The translations under genes were made by a program, and so were the position numbers. Source: Scedosporium boydii (Eukaryota > Ascomycota > Sordariomycetes > Microascales > Microascaceae). From it: 64,000 bases of DNA. Below are positions 1-11,699 of this stretch, one piece after another (position 1 is the stretch's first letter; each line of letters opens with the position of its first letter). Location: assembly GCA_002221725.1 (NCBI GenBank), contig NJFT01000005.1, positions 1 through 64,000 on the forward strand, in the 5' to 3' direction. Under the pieces are notes generated by a model. It saw nothing but the letters and a program-made list of their open reading frames with translations. It searched no databases and had not been told where the DNA came from.

Positions 1-18
1 CCCCCCCCCCCCCCCCCC
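1..18. repeat. Homopolymer run of 18 C at the window edge
   Basis: The first 18 bases are all C, followed by GGGTGT. No telomere-type (TTAGGG/CCCTAA) repeat is next to it. It may be a genuine homopolymer or an artefact at a contig or gap edge; the sequence alone does not decide. Confidence 0.8.
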
Positions 19-325
19 GGGTGTACCTGCTCTCGCTCGCCACAGCTCTCCGTCTGTCTCTTCTGTCTTGCCGGGAATGTCTCCCGCCCTGTCGTTTTAG
101 GGCGAATTCACCTCATTTGGAATTTTAATTACATCCAATGAGCAATTCGCTTAGAAAGAAACATGCAAAGAAAGGTCATATGAGAGAACTAACCTATTCG
201 CCCTGAAATAAGTGTTTTTGTTATATAGTTGTGGTCTTCTTCAATTCGGTAAACTGTATTATCCTAATCAAGCGTTCTTCATCACTTCCTCAATACGAAA
301 ACTCTCAAGTTCTTGAGCATTTTAT

Positions 326-961
326 ATGGAGGCTTGCCATCGGTCTCAGGATGCGTTCCTGGGCCACCCTAACGACTACTACTCCCGTGATACTCGGTCG
401 GCCCATGGAACCTACGGATACCCGTCACCCAATAAGCAATACCAAGACTTGCTTTACTCTCCCATAACATCAGATCCGTCACCCGAGGAAGCCCGATTCA
501 ACGACCCCCAGACTCCTCCGCAGTTGTCCCCCAACAACTTGAGATACCCCGATAGGTACGGAACGCCAGACGGGGAAACCTCTTTTCGCAGGAAGAATGT
601 CCGCTACACGGAGCCCACCCCGCCTGGAACCGAGGAATCATCCAGCGTCGAAGAGGACGATGAAGACGATCAAATGGATGACACCGCGAGCATCCATTCA
701 ATGACGACCAAGCCTGATAGGGAGCCATCGAAAGGTTGTGAATCTAGTCAGCCAAAACAGGCGGTTCGTTTCGACTACGACTGGGCCGATGCCAACGCGG
801 ATGAGCCCCCAGTTCCTTGGGAAGAGGTGCCTTCTTATATCGACTTTCACGCGAATCGGGTGGCTCATGACTACTGGAAATGGGATCCAGCGGTGGAGAA
901 ATGGAAGCACGTGGATGAGAAGACGGGGGAAATCATTTATTGTCCGGCTGAGCTGGACTGA
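326..961 (+). CDS. Hypothetical protein, 211 aa, orphan
   Basis: Single open exon starting at an ATG and ending at TGA; I do not recognise the family. The N-terminal two thirds are polar and proline/serine rich, hence probably disordered, with an acidic stretch (EEDDEDDQMDD) near residues 110-120. The last 60 residues look more ordered and are rich in aromatic residues: DYDWADANADEPPVPWEEV, then HDYWKWDPAVEKWKHVDE and a short tail GEIIYCPAELD. The spaced tryptophans recall small tryptophan-rich binding modules, but no named domain is evident. No signal peptide or membrane segment is visible. Upstream exons are possible, because only about 300 bases precede the start in this window. The coding character (balanced composition, no low-complexity bias in the C-terminal part) favours a real gene. 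Confidence 0.55.
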   Translation: MEACHRSQDAFLGHPNDYYSRDTRSAHGTYGYPSPNKQYQDLLYSPITSDPSPEEARFNDPQTPPQLSPNNLRYPDRYGTPDGETSFRRKNVRYTEPTPPGTEESSSVEEDDEDDQMDDTASIHSMTTKPDREPSKGCESSQPKQAVRFDYDWADANADEPPVPWEEVPSYIDFHANRVAHDYWKWDPAVEKWKHVDEKTGEIIYCPAELD

Positions 962-3900
962 TGCTGTTCGATCTGGGGATTTGTTTTCGCTCGGGAGCAA
1001 ACTTCCGACCACTTCGTTACAAAGACCAAGTTGTTTCCTATTGAGTGGTTAGCTACATTAACTAAGTCTCGCTATGCTAGAATTGATACTGCTCTACTCG
1101 GGGATTGGGTTCTCTCCCCTTAGGTGAATCCCTGACAAGTGAAGCCAATGTGTTGGTACATCACTGGTGCCTTTCCGGCCCAGGGTCTAGAGTCGTGAAA
1201 GACCTCAACGACCCGGCCTTCTGGACAAGTCTGATGGTTCCTGCATATGTAGGCGATGGGCCCCTTTCCTATTCTCGCGAATATGTAATCTTCCAGTTTC
1301 AGGTTCGTAAAGAAGAGGTCAATGATTAATCTCTTGTATCCAGGGACACCAGCCACTGGTTCGAGCTTGCCCAGCTCCAAGAAAGTCACCTGGGGCCAGC
1401 GAGTGAAGGCGAGAAGAGTCCCAGAACGATTCACCGGCCATGCAATAAGACATTTGGTCAATAAACTCCGTTCAACTTCCTAGAAGAATTGTATTTACAA
1501 AATCTTGTGGCTTCGTAGTGTAATTTCATTAAGTTCTCCTAGCCTATCCCGGCTTCTGATCTCGGTAGACACAGTCCAAGCCTTGATCGTTGTGAAATGC
1601 AGACCCCGATCATCAGCCTAACGTCACTCACTACCTGAGTGACATCGCGTTCTTGGGCTGCCTCGTCTGCCTCGTCTGCCTTGCATCCCGTCTCGGTGGT
1701 GGAGGCATATTCATATATACAGTGCTTAGATGTGCTTCGGGGTGCTCGAACGCCTAGACAACGAGAGGGCAGTCAGCGTATGCGGACTGCAACTCGTGAG
1801 AGTTCAACGTTGTTAGTATCGCAAACTTACCATATTCCTCTCGTATCTCTGGTCCGGTTTACTATACTTACTTCTTATTCGAAGTAGAGGTTATCGCTGT
1901 AGAGAATGTCTTGGATCTGATCACCGAGAAAACCAGGCAAAAACCGTAATTTTCTAAGGAGCATGTTCCGGCCGATTAGGAGCTGGCTCCCATCCAGAAT
2001 CCTAGCATCGTGGGACACCGCAAGAGAATATCGATCAAACGGCATCCTCATCACCGGGCTCTCAAGGCCAACGCTGGTGGCAACGCCACACAAACGCCAG
2101 TCTACACCGTTTTCGATACGAGTCGGCAGTGTACCCGGCGGTGCAATGCGATGCCAGCGTATTCCAGCCTCCCAGAGGACGGACGGACATATGATAGATG
2201 CGGCATGAATGAGGCGGAATTTTGCCCATGCTGGGATTCCGGGGTTGCCGACCCGAACTTCCCATGTATTAGATTCAAGACAGTCGATGAGGGCATCCGA
2301 GTGATAATTTGTCCACCTCGTGCCCACTCGGGGACTGAGGATATTGGTAATATCTTGACGTAGAGTATCCATGGGCGGTTCAAGTTCAAGAGCAACACGT
2401 AGCGGGCGGAGATGGGCCCGGGCACAGATGGAAGGGCAAGACTTCTTATACACGGGACATACATATGCAAATCACATCTATTGACCCTGCGCAGTGGTTA
2501 GGCATGACATTTAGAGGCCTGATGACGACCTAGTTCATCACAATGCTGTACTGCTCATGATGCTAGCACGAATCAGTGTTAATCCCTTCAGCTGGTTTGC
2601 TCGTTTATCAAATAAGCATTCGACGTCTCGGGACGCCTGGCCCGCCTTCAAGGCTGGGCCGACACTGGCGATTCCCCACCCCCATCACGACGGCCCCCCC
2701 ACCAACCATCGCCTCCGGAGCCCTGCGGCCTCCTCTCCTATCCCTTGCCGACAGGCATGGAGAATGTAATTTTCTCGAAGTTCCGTGTTTAGCGTGCCTT
2801 TCCCTAGCAATCTCCCATTGGACTAAAGAAAAACACTCTTTTTTAACCTATGAAATCTGTGATACTACTGGACTTTTCGGAAACTAGATTATTTCTTCCG
2901 GCCCGTCCCCTTCTCAGACCTCGCGGGAAATGACAAACTGAGCTAATCTAGGCCACGCTACGAAGTACCACGCCTAACCTCTGTGGTGCCCAACCTTTCT
3001 TTCCTCGCGTGGATACTCGCAATTGTTCCCTCGAAGGACATTGGCCGCTAGTGGCTTCGCCAATGTACAGGATGTCCCAGAGTAGGGGGGCACGACGACA
3101 AGGCTCGGCTCGGGAGCGCCAATTACGGCAGAGGCGTGGGGCGCGGAGAAAGCAGCAGCCCTTGACCAATTGTGGTACTTAACCACCCGGATTGATTCAC
3201 TGACGCGCATATCAATACTTCATTTAGGAGGACGTCCGCGTTGTGCTTCAACCCACCCTGAGGACGTTCTCGAGGATCCTGTGCATTCTGATGCCACCTC
3301 ATCGCACTTGATGCCCCGCCTGACCTAAGTCATGATGCAATTTGATGCGGAATTCTCAACCTACGTGGCGTTTTGGGGGCCAGGCTGTCGGCGGGCGCGA
3401 GTGCCATCGTATCGCACACGCTTGGGATGCATCCGGTTAGCGTTTTGAAGATAAGACAAACGAAAAAAAAGAAACGGCGAAGCGAAAATAGAGGCTCGCA
3501 ATCTAATTAGGCATCCTTCAAAATACTATCACGGTTCGGCTCGCCGTCGCTAAATTATTATCCTATATTTCTGACGTTGAGGGACCGCTCCTTGCCCGGA
3601 TCGTCGTTGAATTGTCGTTGCCGAGTCCGGATTTAGTGGGTCCCGAGCACCGAACACCGGCATGATGGGGCAATAGCGGACGGGATGTTCTATACTTCCG
3701 CACAGGGGAGGGGAGAACACGAGCCTTCCGCAGCAATCTGCTCCAAGATGTGCCTTTTTGGCATGGAAGCGTGGACCAAATGAGATTCCGGCACGTCTTC
3801 ACAACTTAGCTGGTCTGGAATCAGCATTCTTACGAGATGAGGATGAAGTAAAACGGTTGGTTGGGCAAGATTGGAATCGTCTCCAGGCGAGACTGTTTCC

Positions 3901-4713
3901 TCGACACTAGAGGTGGCTCCACCTGCACAAAGGCTCACCTCAGTGGAGAACCAGTGATCATAATCTAGATGATAATTGGGGCGCAAATTCGCCAAGCCTA
4001 GCTGGTTGGCTCGCGACTTCTGGGTATATGTATGGCTGAGCGCCCGTAGAGCGTGCTCTTCGGATGGTGTCGTCGGGGCCCAATTCAAAGTGTATTATCT
4101 TCTCACTTATGTATGGATCATCGGATGGACTGCCCTGCCGAGATTCCCACTCTCTGTTTTTGGCTTCCGCTAGTGAGCACCATGCAAGAGTGTGCTGCGC
4201 TTGAACATGTTTGACATTGGAGTGACTTGAAATTAACAAACTTAGTCATCAACCATCCATCTTCCCCACAGATAATCTAACTAGACGAGAAATGGTCAAG
4301 CGTTCTGAAGCACGAGAAAAAAGCCACAAAGGTATCGGTACCTATATAATTCGCCAAACAGATAGAAGGGATATGTATATATACCAATCCCTCGAAGCCT
4401 CCAAACCCGCTGAGACAATGTTACCTGTCCGCCTCGCCAACCTCCACGTTCAAGGCTTGGGCTCAGTGAGCTGCATGACGATATTTCCCCTGAAGCATCA
4501 GATCCCAGGTCATCGGCGTCCCTCTCGATCGCACCAAAGACCCAACCCCCATCAGCTCGCGATAGGCTCCATTGCCTTAATCTTAATCAATCCCCTGCTT
4601 CTCATACTGATACCGAATCGCTGTAACCCAATCCCGACAGGGAGCAAAGATGCTCGGCACCAGACCTCCAAACATCTCCTGTCGCAGCCAGTCCTGAGCC
4701 TTTCCTTGAGAAA
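962..4713. other. Gene-poor region upstream of sec3
   Basis: About 3.7 kb with no confidently coding exon. It holds one doubtful ATG-initiated ORF on the minus strand (1875-2372), AT-rich patches and the recurring motif CTTCGTAGTG (1511-1520; related reverse-strand copy near 2958-2967). The last several hundred bases are probably the sec3 promoter and leader. Confidence 0.5.
1875..2372 (-). CDS. Doubtful hypothetical ORF, 165 aa from its ATG
   Basis: An open frame beginning at MDTLRQDI and ending DILYSDNLYFE. It has no low-complexity bias and reads like protein (for example IPAWAKFRLIHAASII and RNMLLRKLRFLPGFLGD), but I recognise no family, catalytic motif, signal peptide or membrane span. 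The frame stays open upstream of the ATG for another 27 codons, so a 5' exon could extend it. It lies in gene-poor DNA and could be a gene fragment, a lineage-specific gene or chance. Confidence 0.25.
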   Translation of the reverse strand: MDTLRQDITNILSPRVGTRWTNYHSDALIDCLESNTWEVRVGNPGIPAWAKFRLIHAASIICPSVLWEAGIRWHRIAPPGTLPTRIENGVDWRLCGVATSVGLESPVMRMPFDRYSLAVSHDARILDGSQLLIGRNMLLRKLRFLPGFLGDQIQDILYSDNLYFE

Positions 4714-7700
4714 ATGGATCGCAACGGAAATGGCGCCGCCCTGGCTGCCAAATCCAGGGCAGAGCAATTCGAAGATGAGAAACGGAGGATAATAGAGTCA
4801 TGCTTCAACAAGACTGACCCCGATGGTTCATGTTCGTCACCATTCTCTAGGATCCCACTCCTTGAAGACGTTGAAACAGAAAGGCCTATCATGGCGAAGA
4901 TGCCAGACTAACCTCGGGCTAATCTTTCTCTTTTTGCAGTACAAGAAACTTATATTACCCATATTCGCATCACCGAATATTCAACCCACCCCTCGAACCC
5001 GCCTCCCCCTTACTCACGAACCCCCGAGGTCGAGAAGCCACGAATTATCATCGTCGCCGTCCGAAAGTCGGGACGAGTCCGCATGCATAAGTCCAAGGAA
5101 AACTCGAACGGCACCTTTTCTATCGGTAAGACGTGGAACCTCGACGACCTGAGTCACATTCAATCCTACACGGGCCCGACGGTGGACGCGAACCTGAGGC
5201 AATGGGCCGGCGATACGGGATTTCTCGTAACCATACAAAAGCCGTATTTCTGGAATGCCCAGACCGACAAGGAGAAGAAGTTCTTCATCGCTAGCCTAGT
5301 CAAGATCTACGGCAAATATACCAATGGCAAGACTCCCGAACTTTCCGGCTTCGATCCCCGCGAACTCGACCAGGTGCTTGGACGACGACCGCCCCCAGTT
5401 CGAATGCCGCCGAGCGAGAATACGGCTCAACGAAACGCCTCGGGTGGGCCCAGGACACCGGTTATGCCCCCGCAGCCTTCGCCAACTATGAGTCGAGGCG
5501 CATTCCCCCCTACCGGCAAAAGTTCACCGGCTGGTAGCTTCGATTCGTCACGGTCTCAAAACCAAGCGGCATTGCGACGACTGGCCGGGAGCGATAGGAG
5601 CCAGGATTCACTAGTGAACAATAACAGCAACAGTTCTTTCAATGTACCACCACCTCGTGGCGATGAAGCGTCTCCTCGCCCGCCACGATCCCGGGGAGGA
5701 ATGGCCGGCCCTGGTGCCTACGGCCGTTTCGGTGACCCGTCCCCAGAGCCAGCACCGCTTCTTCCTACGGAGAGGCCGCCGCCGGAGAGGAGGCGACCAC
5801 CGATTGAACTAGGACGTCCGCAGCAGTTCGCCGATCGAGACCTAGTCCCCGCCCCTTTGATGAGCCCTGGCATGAAGAGAGATCCTGTGGTCCCGCCGCC
5901 GCGCAGCATGGACCGTATGTCGCCGAGGAATAATTCCATGTCTCAGAGGTCAGATACTAGCTCCCTCAGGGAACGGTCCTTTTCCAGCCAGAAAGAACCC
6001 CCTCGCAGAGAAGATACAGCAGGCAGTCTCAAGAGTCCGTCTCAATCTTCGTTCTTGCGGACATCTCAAAACGTAGAACCTCCAGTGCGCTCAGAGTCAC
6101 CTGCTCCCATGGAACAAGAAGAAACACGGCCTGGACTGAACCCCATGATCAAACCAAGAAGGGCAAACCCCGAACCGACTCCAACCCCACCCCCACCTCC
6201 ACCGGAAGAGCCGAGCGAGACTCGCCCCGGACTTGGCCCTATGATCAAGCCAAGGAGGGTTAATACGGAACCTACATCTCAGGGGGAGCAAGAAGAATCC
6301 AGGCCTGGTCTCGGACCCATGATCAAGGCGAAACGATCGAAAGGAGACATTGCTGGCTCTTTATGGAAAGCTGCCGCCGTCGCTGGTGCCTTCAAGCCTC
6401 GTCCGGGTGGTGCTGGCGAACGACTTCGTTTGGCCCAGAATAAAAGTGACGATGGCCCTGATGGTATTACCAGCGTTGTCCCCGCGCCACCCCGCCCGGC
6501 CCCGCCTCCTGAGCCTCTACCAGTAGAACCCGAACCTCCCAAACCCCCCAAGTCCGAGGATAGGAGGACGCCAAGTGTGCCAGAAGTCAAAGTTACTGTC
6601 CCCCAGTCCAGTCGGCCCAATAGCCTCCAGTCATCCGTCAAGGACAATCGGCAGAGCATTGAGGAGAAGACACCGCCGAAAGCGGACCAGCAGCCGGCCC
6701 AAGAGGAAGAACGGCGAGCAATTCTCGCCGGGAACGATGCCAAATACCTCGCTACACTTGGTGTTGACCCGACCCAGATTCCGGGGCTATTGGAGAACCC
6801 CAAGAGCGTGCAGCTTAGAGAATGGATGGATGTAGCTGGCTTCGTCCCCGGAGATCAGATGCGCTCTTGCACATGGGACAAGATGAAGACTGATCTTGAC
6901 CGCGAGCTGGACAAGGCTCAGGCCGGTGGCTGGCTTTCTCGATTTAAGGACGAAGATGAGCGCATCGATGCGATTAAGGAGGGAATAGACCAGGTTATTG
7001 CCGAATGCGAGCAGCTTGATGACCTTTTGACGCTGTACAGCGCTGGTCTCGGCGTAAGTAATTTTGTTTTAGAGCGGCGTCTCGCGGAAGAGAGGTCATG
7101 GCTAACAAACTATCTACTCAGACTATTACTGGAGATATCGATTACTTGGAGGCGCAAGCCGAGGGTATTCAGGTTCAAGTTGCGAACCAGAAGGCCCTCC
7201 AGAACGAACTCCGAATGCTCACAGACACGTGCGCCCTGGATAGAGACTGGAATGTGGAGCCTCTGCGACGGGCGCCGCTAGAGAAGGTCAACGGCCTCGC
7301 AGATATCGAAGAGAGCCTGCTTCGACTTTACAAGACAATGCGGAAGATCGACCCATCCCTCTGCGGGTACGACGGCAAAGACAAGTCGGGCGGCATGGGC
7401 TCTGACCTTGGCGCCTTGGCGGATGATCTCGAACTCGCGGCTGCCTTGGGCCTTGACGCCGATCCTACAAGCGGCCTGACGAGTAGCTACGGAAGGATGC
7501 GCATCGTTCAGGAGAAGAAAGAGGTCTGCTTACAGGAGAGCAACATATTCATTAACCGATTCCTGCGACAGATGGAAACGGAATTCGATGTTGCCTTTGC
7601 AAGCACGAGGAATATGCTGGAGCGGGCGCTCTCCCGCAAGTCCGATAAGGAAATCTACCAGACTCACCGACGATACCTTTGGAAGTACTGCAGCCTCACG

Positions 7701-9308
7701 TTATATGCCCGAGACATTCATCTCAATGGCTGGGAAACCTTGCTGCAAAAGTATCACGAGCAGGGAAACCCACTGTTCAGGCCATTCTTTGGTGGCATAA
7801 TCGAGTCCTGGAAGGGTTATGCCAAGAAGGCGACCGGCGAGGAGGCCGAACTGCTGTTCACCCATCAGCCGGAGAAGCAACACGAGGGCCTAGCTACTGC
7901 GGCACGAAAGCTGACGGTGAAGCGTAGCCAAACTCTGGCCGGTCGCTTCAGGTCTGACGCGGTCAAAAATATCGTAGCTGACAAGGGCACCGATAACAAG
8001 AGCCAGTCGTACGAAGTGTTCCGAAATGTCCTGGATGATATTATTCCCTTAGTCGAGATGGAGCACAATTTCGTCATCGACTTCTTCCACGCGACGACTC
8101 TTGAGCAGATCAGCTTCGAAGATTATCTCGCGGCGAATCCTCCTGTACAAGACCGCAAGGCTCCCGACCATGAATGGCTAGGGTTCCGTCGCATGGAGCC
8201 GGATCGCGAAATGGCACGGAGAGTGACGAAGACTATGGAGGGCATGTTCTCGTTCCTCGAGGGAGACTTGCAGAAGCTCGTCGACTGGGTCGTTTTCAAC
8301 AATCCACTGTAAGTTACAAACATCCTACGTTCCCCCAAACCTCAAGTAGTGCAGTCGCTAACCTATCTTCGCAGCCATGCCATCGGCGTATTGGCCTCCC
8401 TTGAGATTAAGGCGGAGTCCCTGAGTGGTTCGAACCAGGAATTCCTTAACGCGCTTCTCCAGAAGATCCGATCCGCCCTCGAGGCCCGATTCAGGAAGTT
8501 TGTCGACGAGCAAGTTCGCGCCATCGAAGAGACAAAGGTCAAGATGGTTAAGAAGCGACGAGGGGTCATCCACTTCTTCAGAGTGTTCCCTCACTTTGCC
8601 GTCGCCGTTGAGAACATCATGGCTGCATTCCAATCTGGCGCTATCGACGTTCGGCACATGGTCAATGAAGAATACAGCCGCGTTCTGAAGGCCATGTTCG
8701 ACGCGCTCAAGGTCATCGCGAGGGAGAGCAAGGGTGTCGGCGTGTCCGCCAGCACGAACGACCCCGAGGACAAGGAAGCCCTCAACTACCACATTCTCCT
8801 GATCGAGAACCTGAGCTACTTCATCGAGGAGATGGGCGACCACGACGTAGACGTCCTCGCGGATAGGAAACGTGAGGCGCTGCAAGAGTACAACAAGCAC
8901 CTGGACCAGTACCTGTCGTCCATCATGCGTCGACCCCTCGGCAAGCTCCTCGATTACCTCGAAAACGTCGAGGCGCAGCTCCAGGCCCTCAAGGCGCCCG
9001 ACAAGATTGCTCTGCAGCCGTCCAACTCGAAGAGCGTCTTCAACAAGGTCCTCAGCGTGTACGATGCGAAGGAAGTACGGAAGGGCATCGAGGCCCTAAG
9101 AAAGCGCGTCGAGAAACACTTTGGTGAGGCGGACGAACCCGGGGTTGGCGGCGGAAAGGAGCTCGTGGACAAGGTTACGGAGGAGTGTGAGAAGTACTAT
9201 GGGAAGGTGGAGTTACGGATTGCGACGATTACGGCGGAGGTATATGGTGGGGATGTCTTGTTCGAGTGGCCGCGGGCGGAGGTTCGGAGCGCATTTGCTG
9301 CAAGGTGA
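4714..9308 (+). CDS. sec3: Exocyst complex component Sec3, about 1450 aa
   Basis: Sec3 marks sites of exocytosis on the plasma membrane and is a landmark subunit of the octameric exocyst, which tethers secretory vesicles at hyphal tips. Proposed exons: 4714-4831, 4940-7053, 7122-8308 and 8375-9308. The phases agree and give joins ...DPDGS|LQETYITHIRI..., ...SAGLG|TITGDIDYLEA... and ...FNNPL|HAIGVLASLE.... For the first intron an alternative donor 6 bases upstream (4826) is also in phase; I preferred 4832 because DGSL fits related proteins. The N-terminal PH-like PIP2/Rho-binding domain covers roughly residues 45-165 (RIIIVAVRKSGRVRMHKSK, then IQKPYFWNAQTDKEKKFF). A long proline/serine-rich linker follows, containing three copies of an RPGLxPMIK motif (about residues 434-500). 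From about residue 600 to the end is the Sec3 C-terminal helical region. Length fits fungal Sec3. Confidence 0.95.
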
Positions 9309-10942
9309 AAGGGTGGAGGGATATGATGGATGGGTCTAGCTAAGAAATAGAGAGAGACGGTGGATGTGTGTAACATTCTTGTTTTGTCTTACATGGTTGC
9401 GAAGTTTTTCCAAGGTTTTATACGAAGGGATGCATTTGTATATGTGGCATAAGAATCATATTAAACCTGTGAGGTGTGTATCTGTCGGATATATTGACCT
9501 ATGCAACGCTCTTTCCTCTCGAGTTTTTGGCGGTCTGGATGTGTATGTGTTATATATGAGTTTTTGGCTCTGGATTCTCAACGTCTCATGGAAGCTCAGG
9601 TGGTCGAGCAATGACGCACTGCTTATAAACTATTTCCGCAAGGCGCCGGCGTGGAACCTGGTCTGGTCAAACCATGAGACATGGAGGAAACTGGGAAAGG
9701 GAAACTGGGTATTGGGGAGGGAGAAGCGGGGATTCCTTTTTTGGCTAGATTATATTATACTAAAGGATTTTATTTTAGTTCTTTTCCGAGAAAGAATCCT
9801 TGTTTGCCTGCTCTGTTGAGGTTGTGATACGTCAAGACTTGGCGATGTCCTGATCTGAGTTGAGGTGTATGAGGAAGCTTGGAGAGGCTGTTGGTTCGAA
9901 ACTGAGGGGGGACTTCGCGTCATTTCTTTTTCTGCCCTGGGATGGCTGGGAGCCCGGATATAGCGATTGTTGCATATTTCGATTTGGTGTACCCCGGTAG
10001 TATACAAACATAATTCTCAAGCAGCATGCTTTTAGACGACGTATTGGAATTGCGATGGAGGACCCACTGTCGCAAATATCAAGTAGGATACCTCTCCCGC
10101 CGGGCTTTGCGATTCCACGTCGATGCACCTTCTCATCACCGTGCCTCCCCGCCTCACGTTCAAGTCCTCATTTTCGGAAATGAACGCATCCGAATCAATT
10201 GCAGAAGTGCCGCAGTCAAACTTGCAACTTAGAGATATACCACACAGCGCTGCTCCTTTCGAGCTGTTCATGGCACGCAGAAAATGGACGATGGACGACC
10301 GTAGCTACACCATTCGACCAACTCTTCAATGATCTGTGATAACAGCGAGCCCGGTTTCTGCTACACAATCATTCACTATTTCTCTAGACAAAAATGCTTT
10401 CGATCGCAAGGAGGCGGTAGCTAGATCCGATAAAATGGGGGGAGGTAACCAGCGCCAGAAGCGACGATGACAAAACCCCGCCGTACTGAACCCAGGAATT
10501 GCGGTGATGGTCGCTCAATCTTCCCAAGTTTAACAGGCGGGTGGGTACTAATACTAGGAATGGTGTTCTCCACTGTCTGGACCTGAGGCAATTATGGGAG
10601 ATGCCGGAGGCCTCGACAAGCATGCGCAACAATGTGGTTTCTTGGATCCTCAGCGAGAACTTCACATACCCCATACTCGATCTGAGGACTCCGCAATTGA
10701 GTCCCATCCATCGCCACCGCCAGCGTCGGGATACCAGAGGGGGAGGTGGTGCTAGCGTCGGCTTTATGACCACTTCACGATTGCAGTCGACCGCCTAGGC
10801 TTCCCGGCGCTAGCTGTCGAGCCAAGCGACAGAAGCAGTTTACTGCTCAGGCGTAGCACCCTGGCCTGTCTAGAAAAGAGCATCATTCCATGCCACGTCG
10901 TGTCTTACCCACACGGAGATAAAGAGCAGGAAAGAGCGAATT

Positions 10943-11155
10943 ATGGTCACGACAACAACCGATGCGACTTGGCCTGAGGTGACCGATGGCTTAGAGAAAC
11001 TCGCAGCCACCTTGGTTACGGTTCTGGGCATTATCAATAATGAGCTGGCTGAGTACCTCCGATCCATCCCATGGAATGATGACCTAAATCCAAAGGGATC
11101 TTATACCCAACAGATCCAAGTAATCCTTCACCAAAACCTGGGGAAACTGGCCTAG
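10943..11155 (+). CDS. Doubtful small ORF, 70 aa
   Basis: ATG-initiated and ending in TAG. The product is mildly amphipathic (DGLEKLAATLVTVLGIINNE) and ends HQNLGKLA. No family, signal peptide or neighbour supports a function; its length is compatible with chance. Listed only because composition is protein-like and the surrounding 2 kb has nothing better. Confidence 0.15.
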   Translation: MVTTTTDATWPEVTDGLEKLAATLVTVLGIINNELAEYLRSIPWNDDLNPKGSYTQQIQVILHQNLGKLA

Positions 11156-11668
11156 GTCGTTTACTCTGTGGTGGTTACATACACGTTACTGAATGGGAAG
11201 GGATTCGTTGGAGGATATCTTGCTTTTCTGGAAAGCCCATTGATATACTTCGTATGGAATTATTCTGTAATAGAGGCCACCAGCCCTGCATTAACCTCGT
11301 GATCAAGCACTGCCACAGAGCCATCTGGCCTGACTGAGTTGAAGACCAACTTGGGCTTCTTGACAGTGAAATCCACAGATCAGTAGTTGCGATAGAATCG
11401 ATACCCCATTGCCTAATTTCAAGTCGCGATGGAAAGTCATTCACACAACCAGGAGGTCGACCTTGAACGCTCTGTCCTAGTGAAGAGGTTCAACAGAAGT
11501 AAGTACAACCAAGAAAATCCCCGCCCATAGCTGATGGCGCGAATTTTACGAGTTCTCGTCTTGTAAAATCGACAAAAGAACAGTTCTTAGCTTAGTAGTT
11601 ATCCTTATCATTGTTGAGCCTCTATTGAACATAGGAGTAGGAAGGCAGCCACCTGTCAAGTTGATCCG

Positions 11669-11694
11669 CCGACGACGACGACGACGACGACGAC
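11669..11694 (+). repeat. CGA triplet tract in the HET gene leader
   Basis: About eight consecutive CGA/GAC units immediately precede ACAACAA and the ATG at 11700. Read in frame with the gene they would encode an arginine run, but there is no ATG upstream of them in that frame, so the tract is most simply 5' untranslated. Confidence 0.7.
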
Positions 11695-11699
11695 AACAA

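Larger units (their letters stand above)
9309..11699. other. sec3 3' region and gene-poor spacer before the HET gene
   Basis: About 2.4 kb without a recognisable gene. The first 500 bases are T/G-rich and are probably the sec3 3' untranslated region. Farther on there are only short open frames (one 70-aa ATG ORF at 10943-11155). The final part is the leader of the HET gene, including a CGA triplet tract. Confidence 0.5.

Noticed and set aside
3690..4239. Two overlapping minus-strand open frames of 132 and 93 codons
   Set aside because: Neither has an ATG at its start and no splice signals joining them were found; composition is not convincing.
9364..9819. 151-aa open frame rich in W, L and F
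   Set aside because: No ATG at its start; lies in the T/G-rich sec3 3' region and resembles translated UTR.
11625..11699. N-terminal extension of the HET protein with an arginine run
   Set aside because: The frame is open but contains no ATG before 11700; it begins at a TTG.
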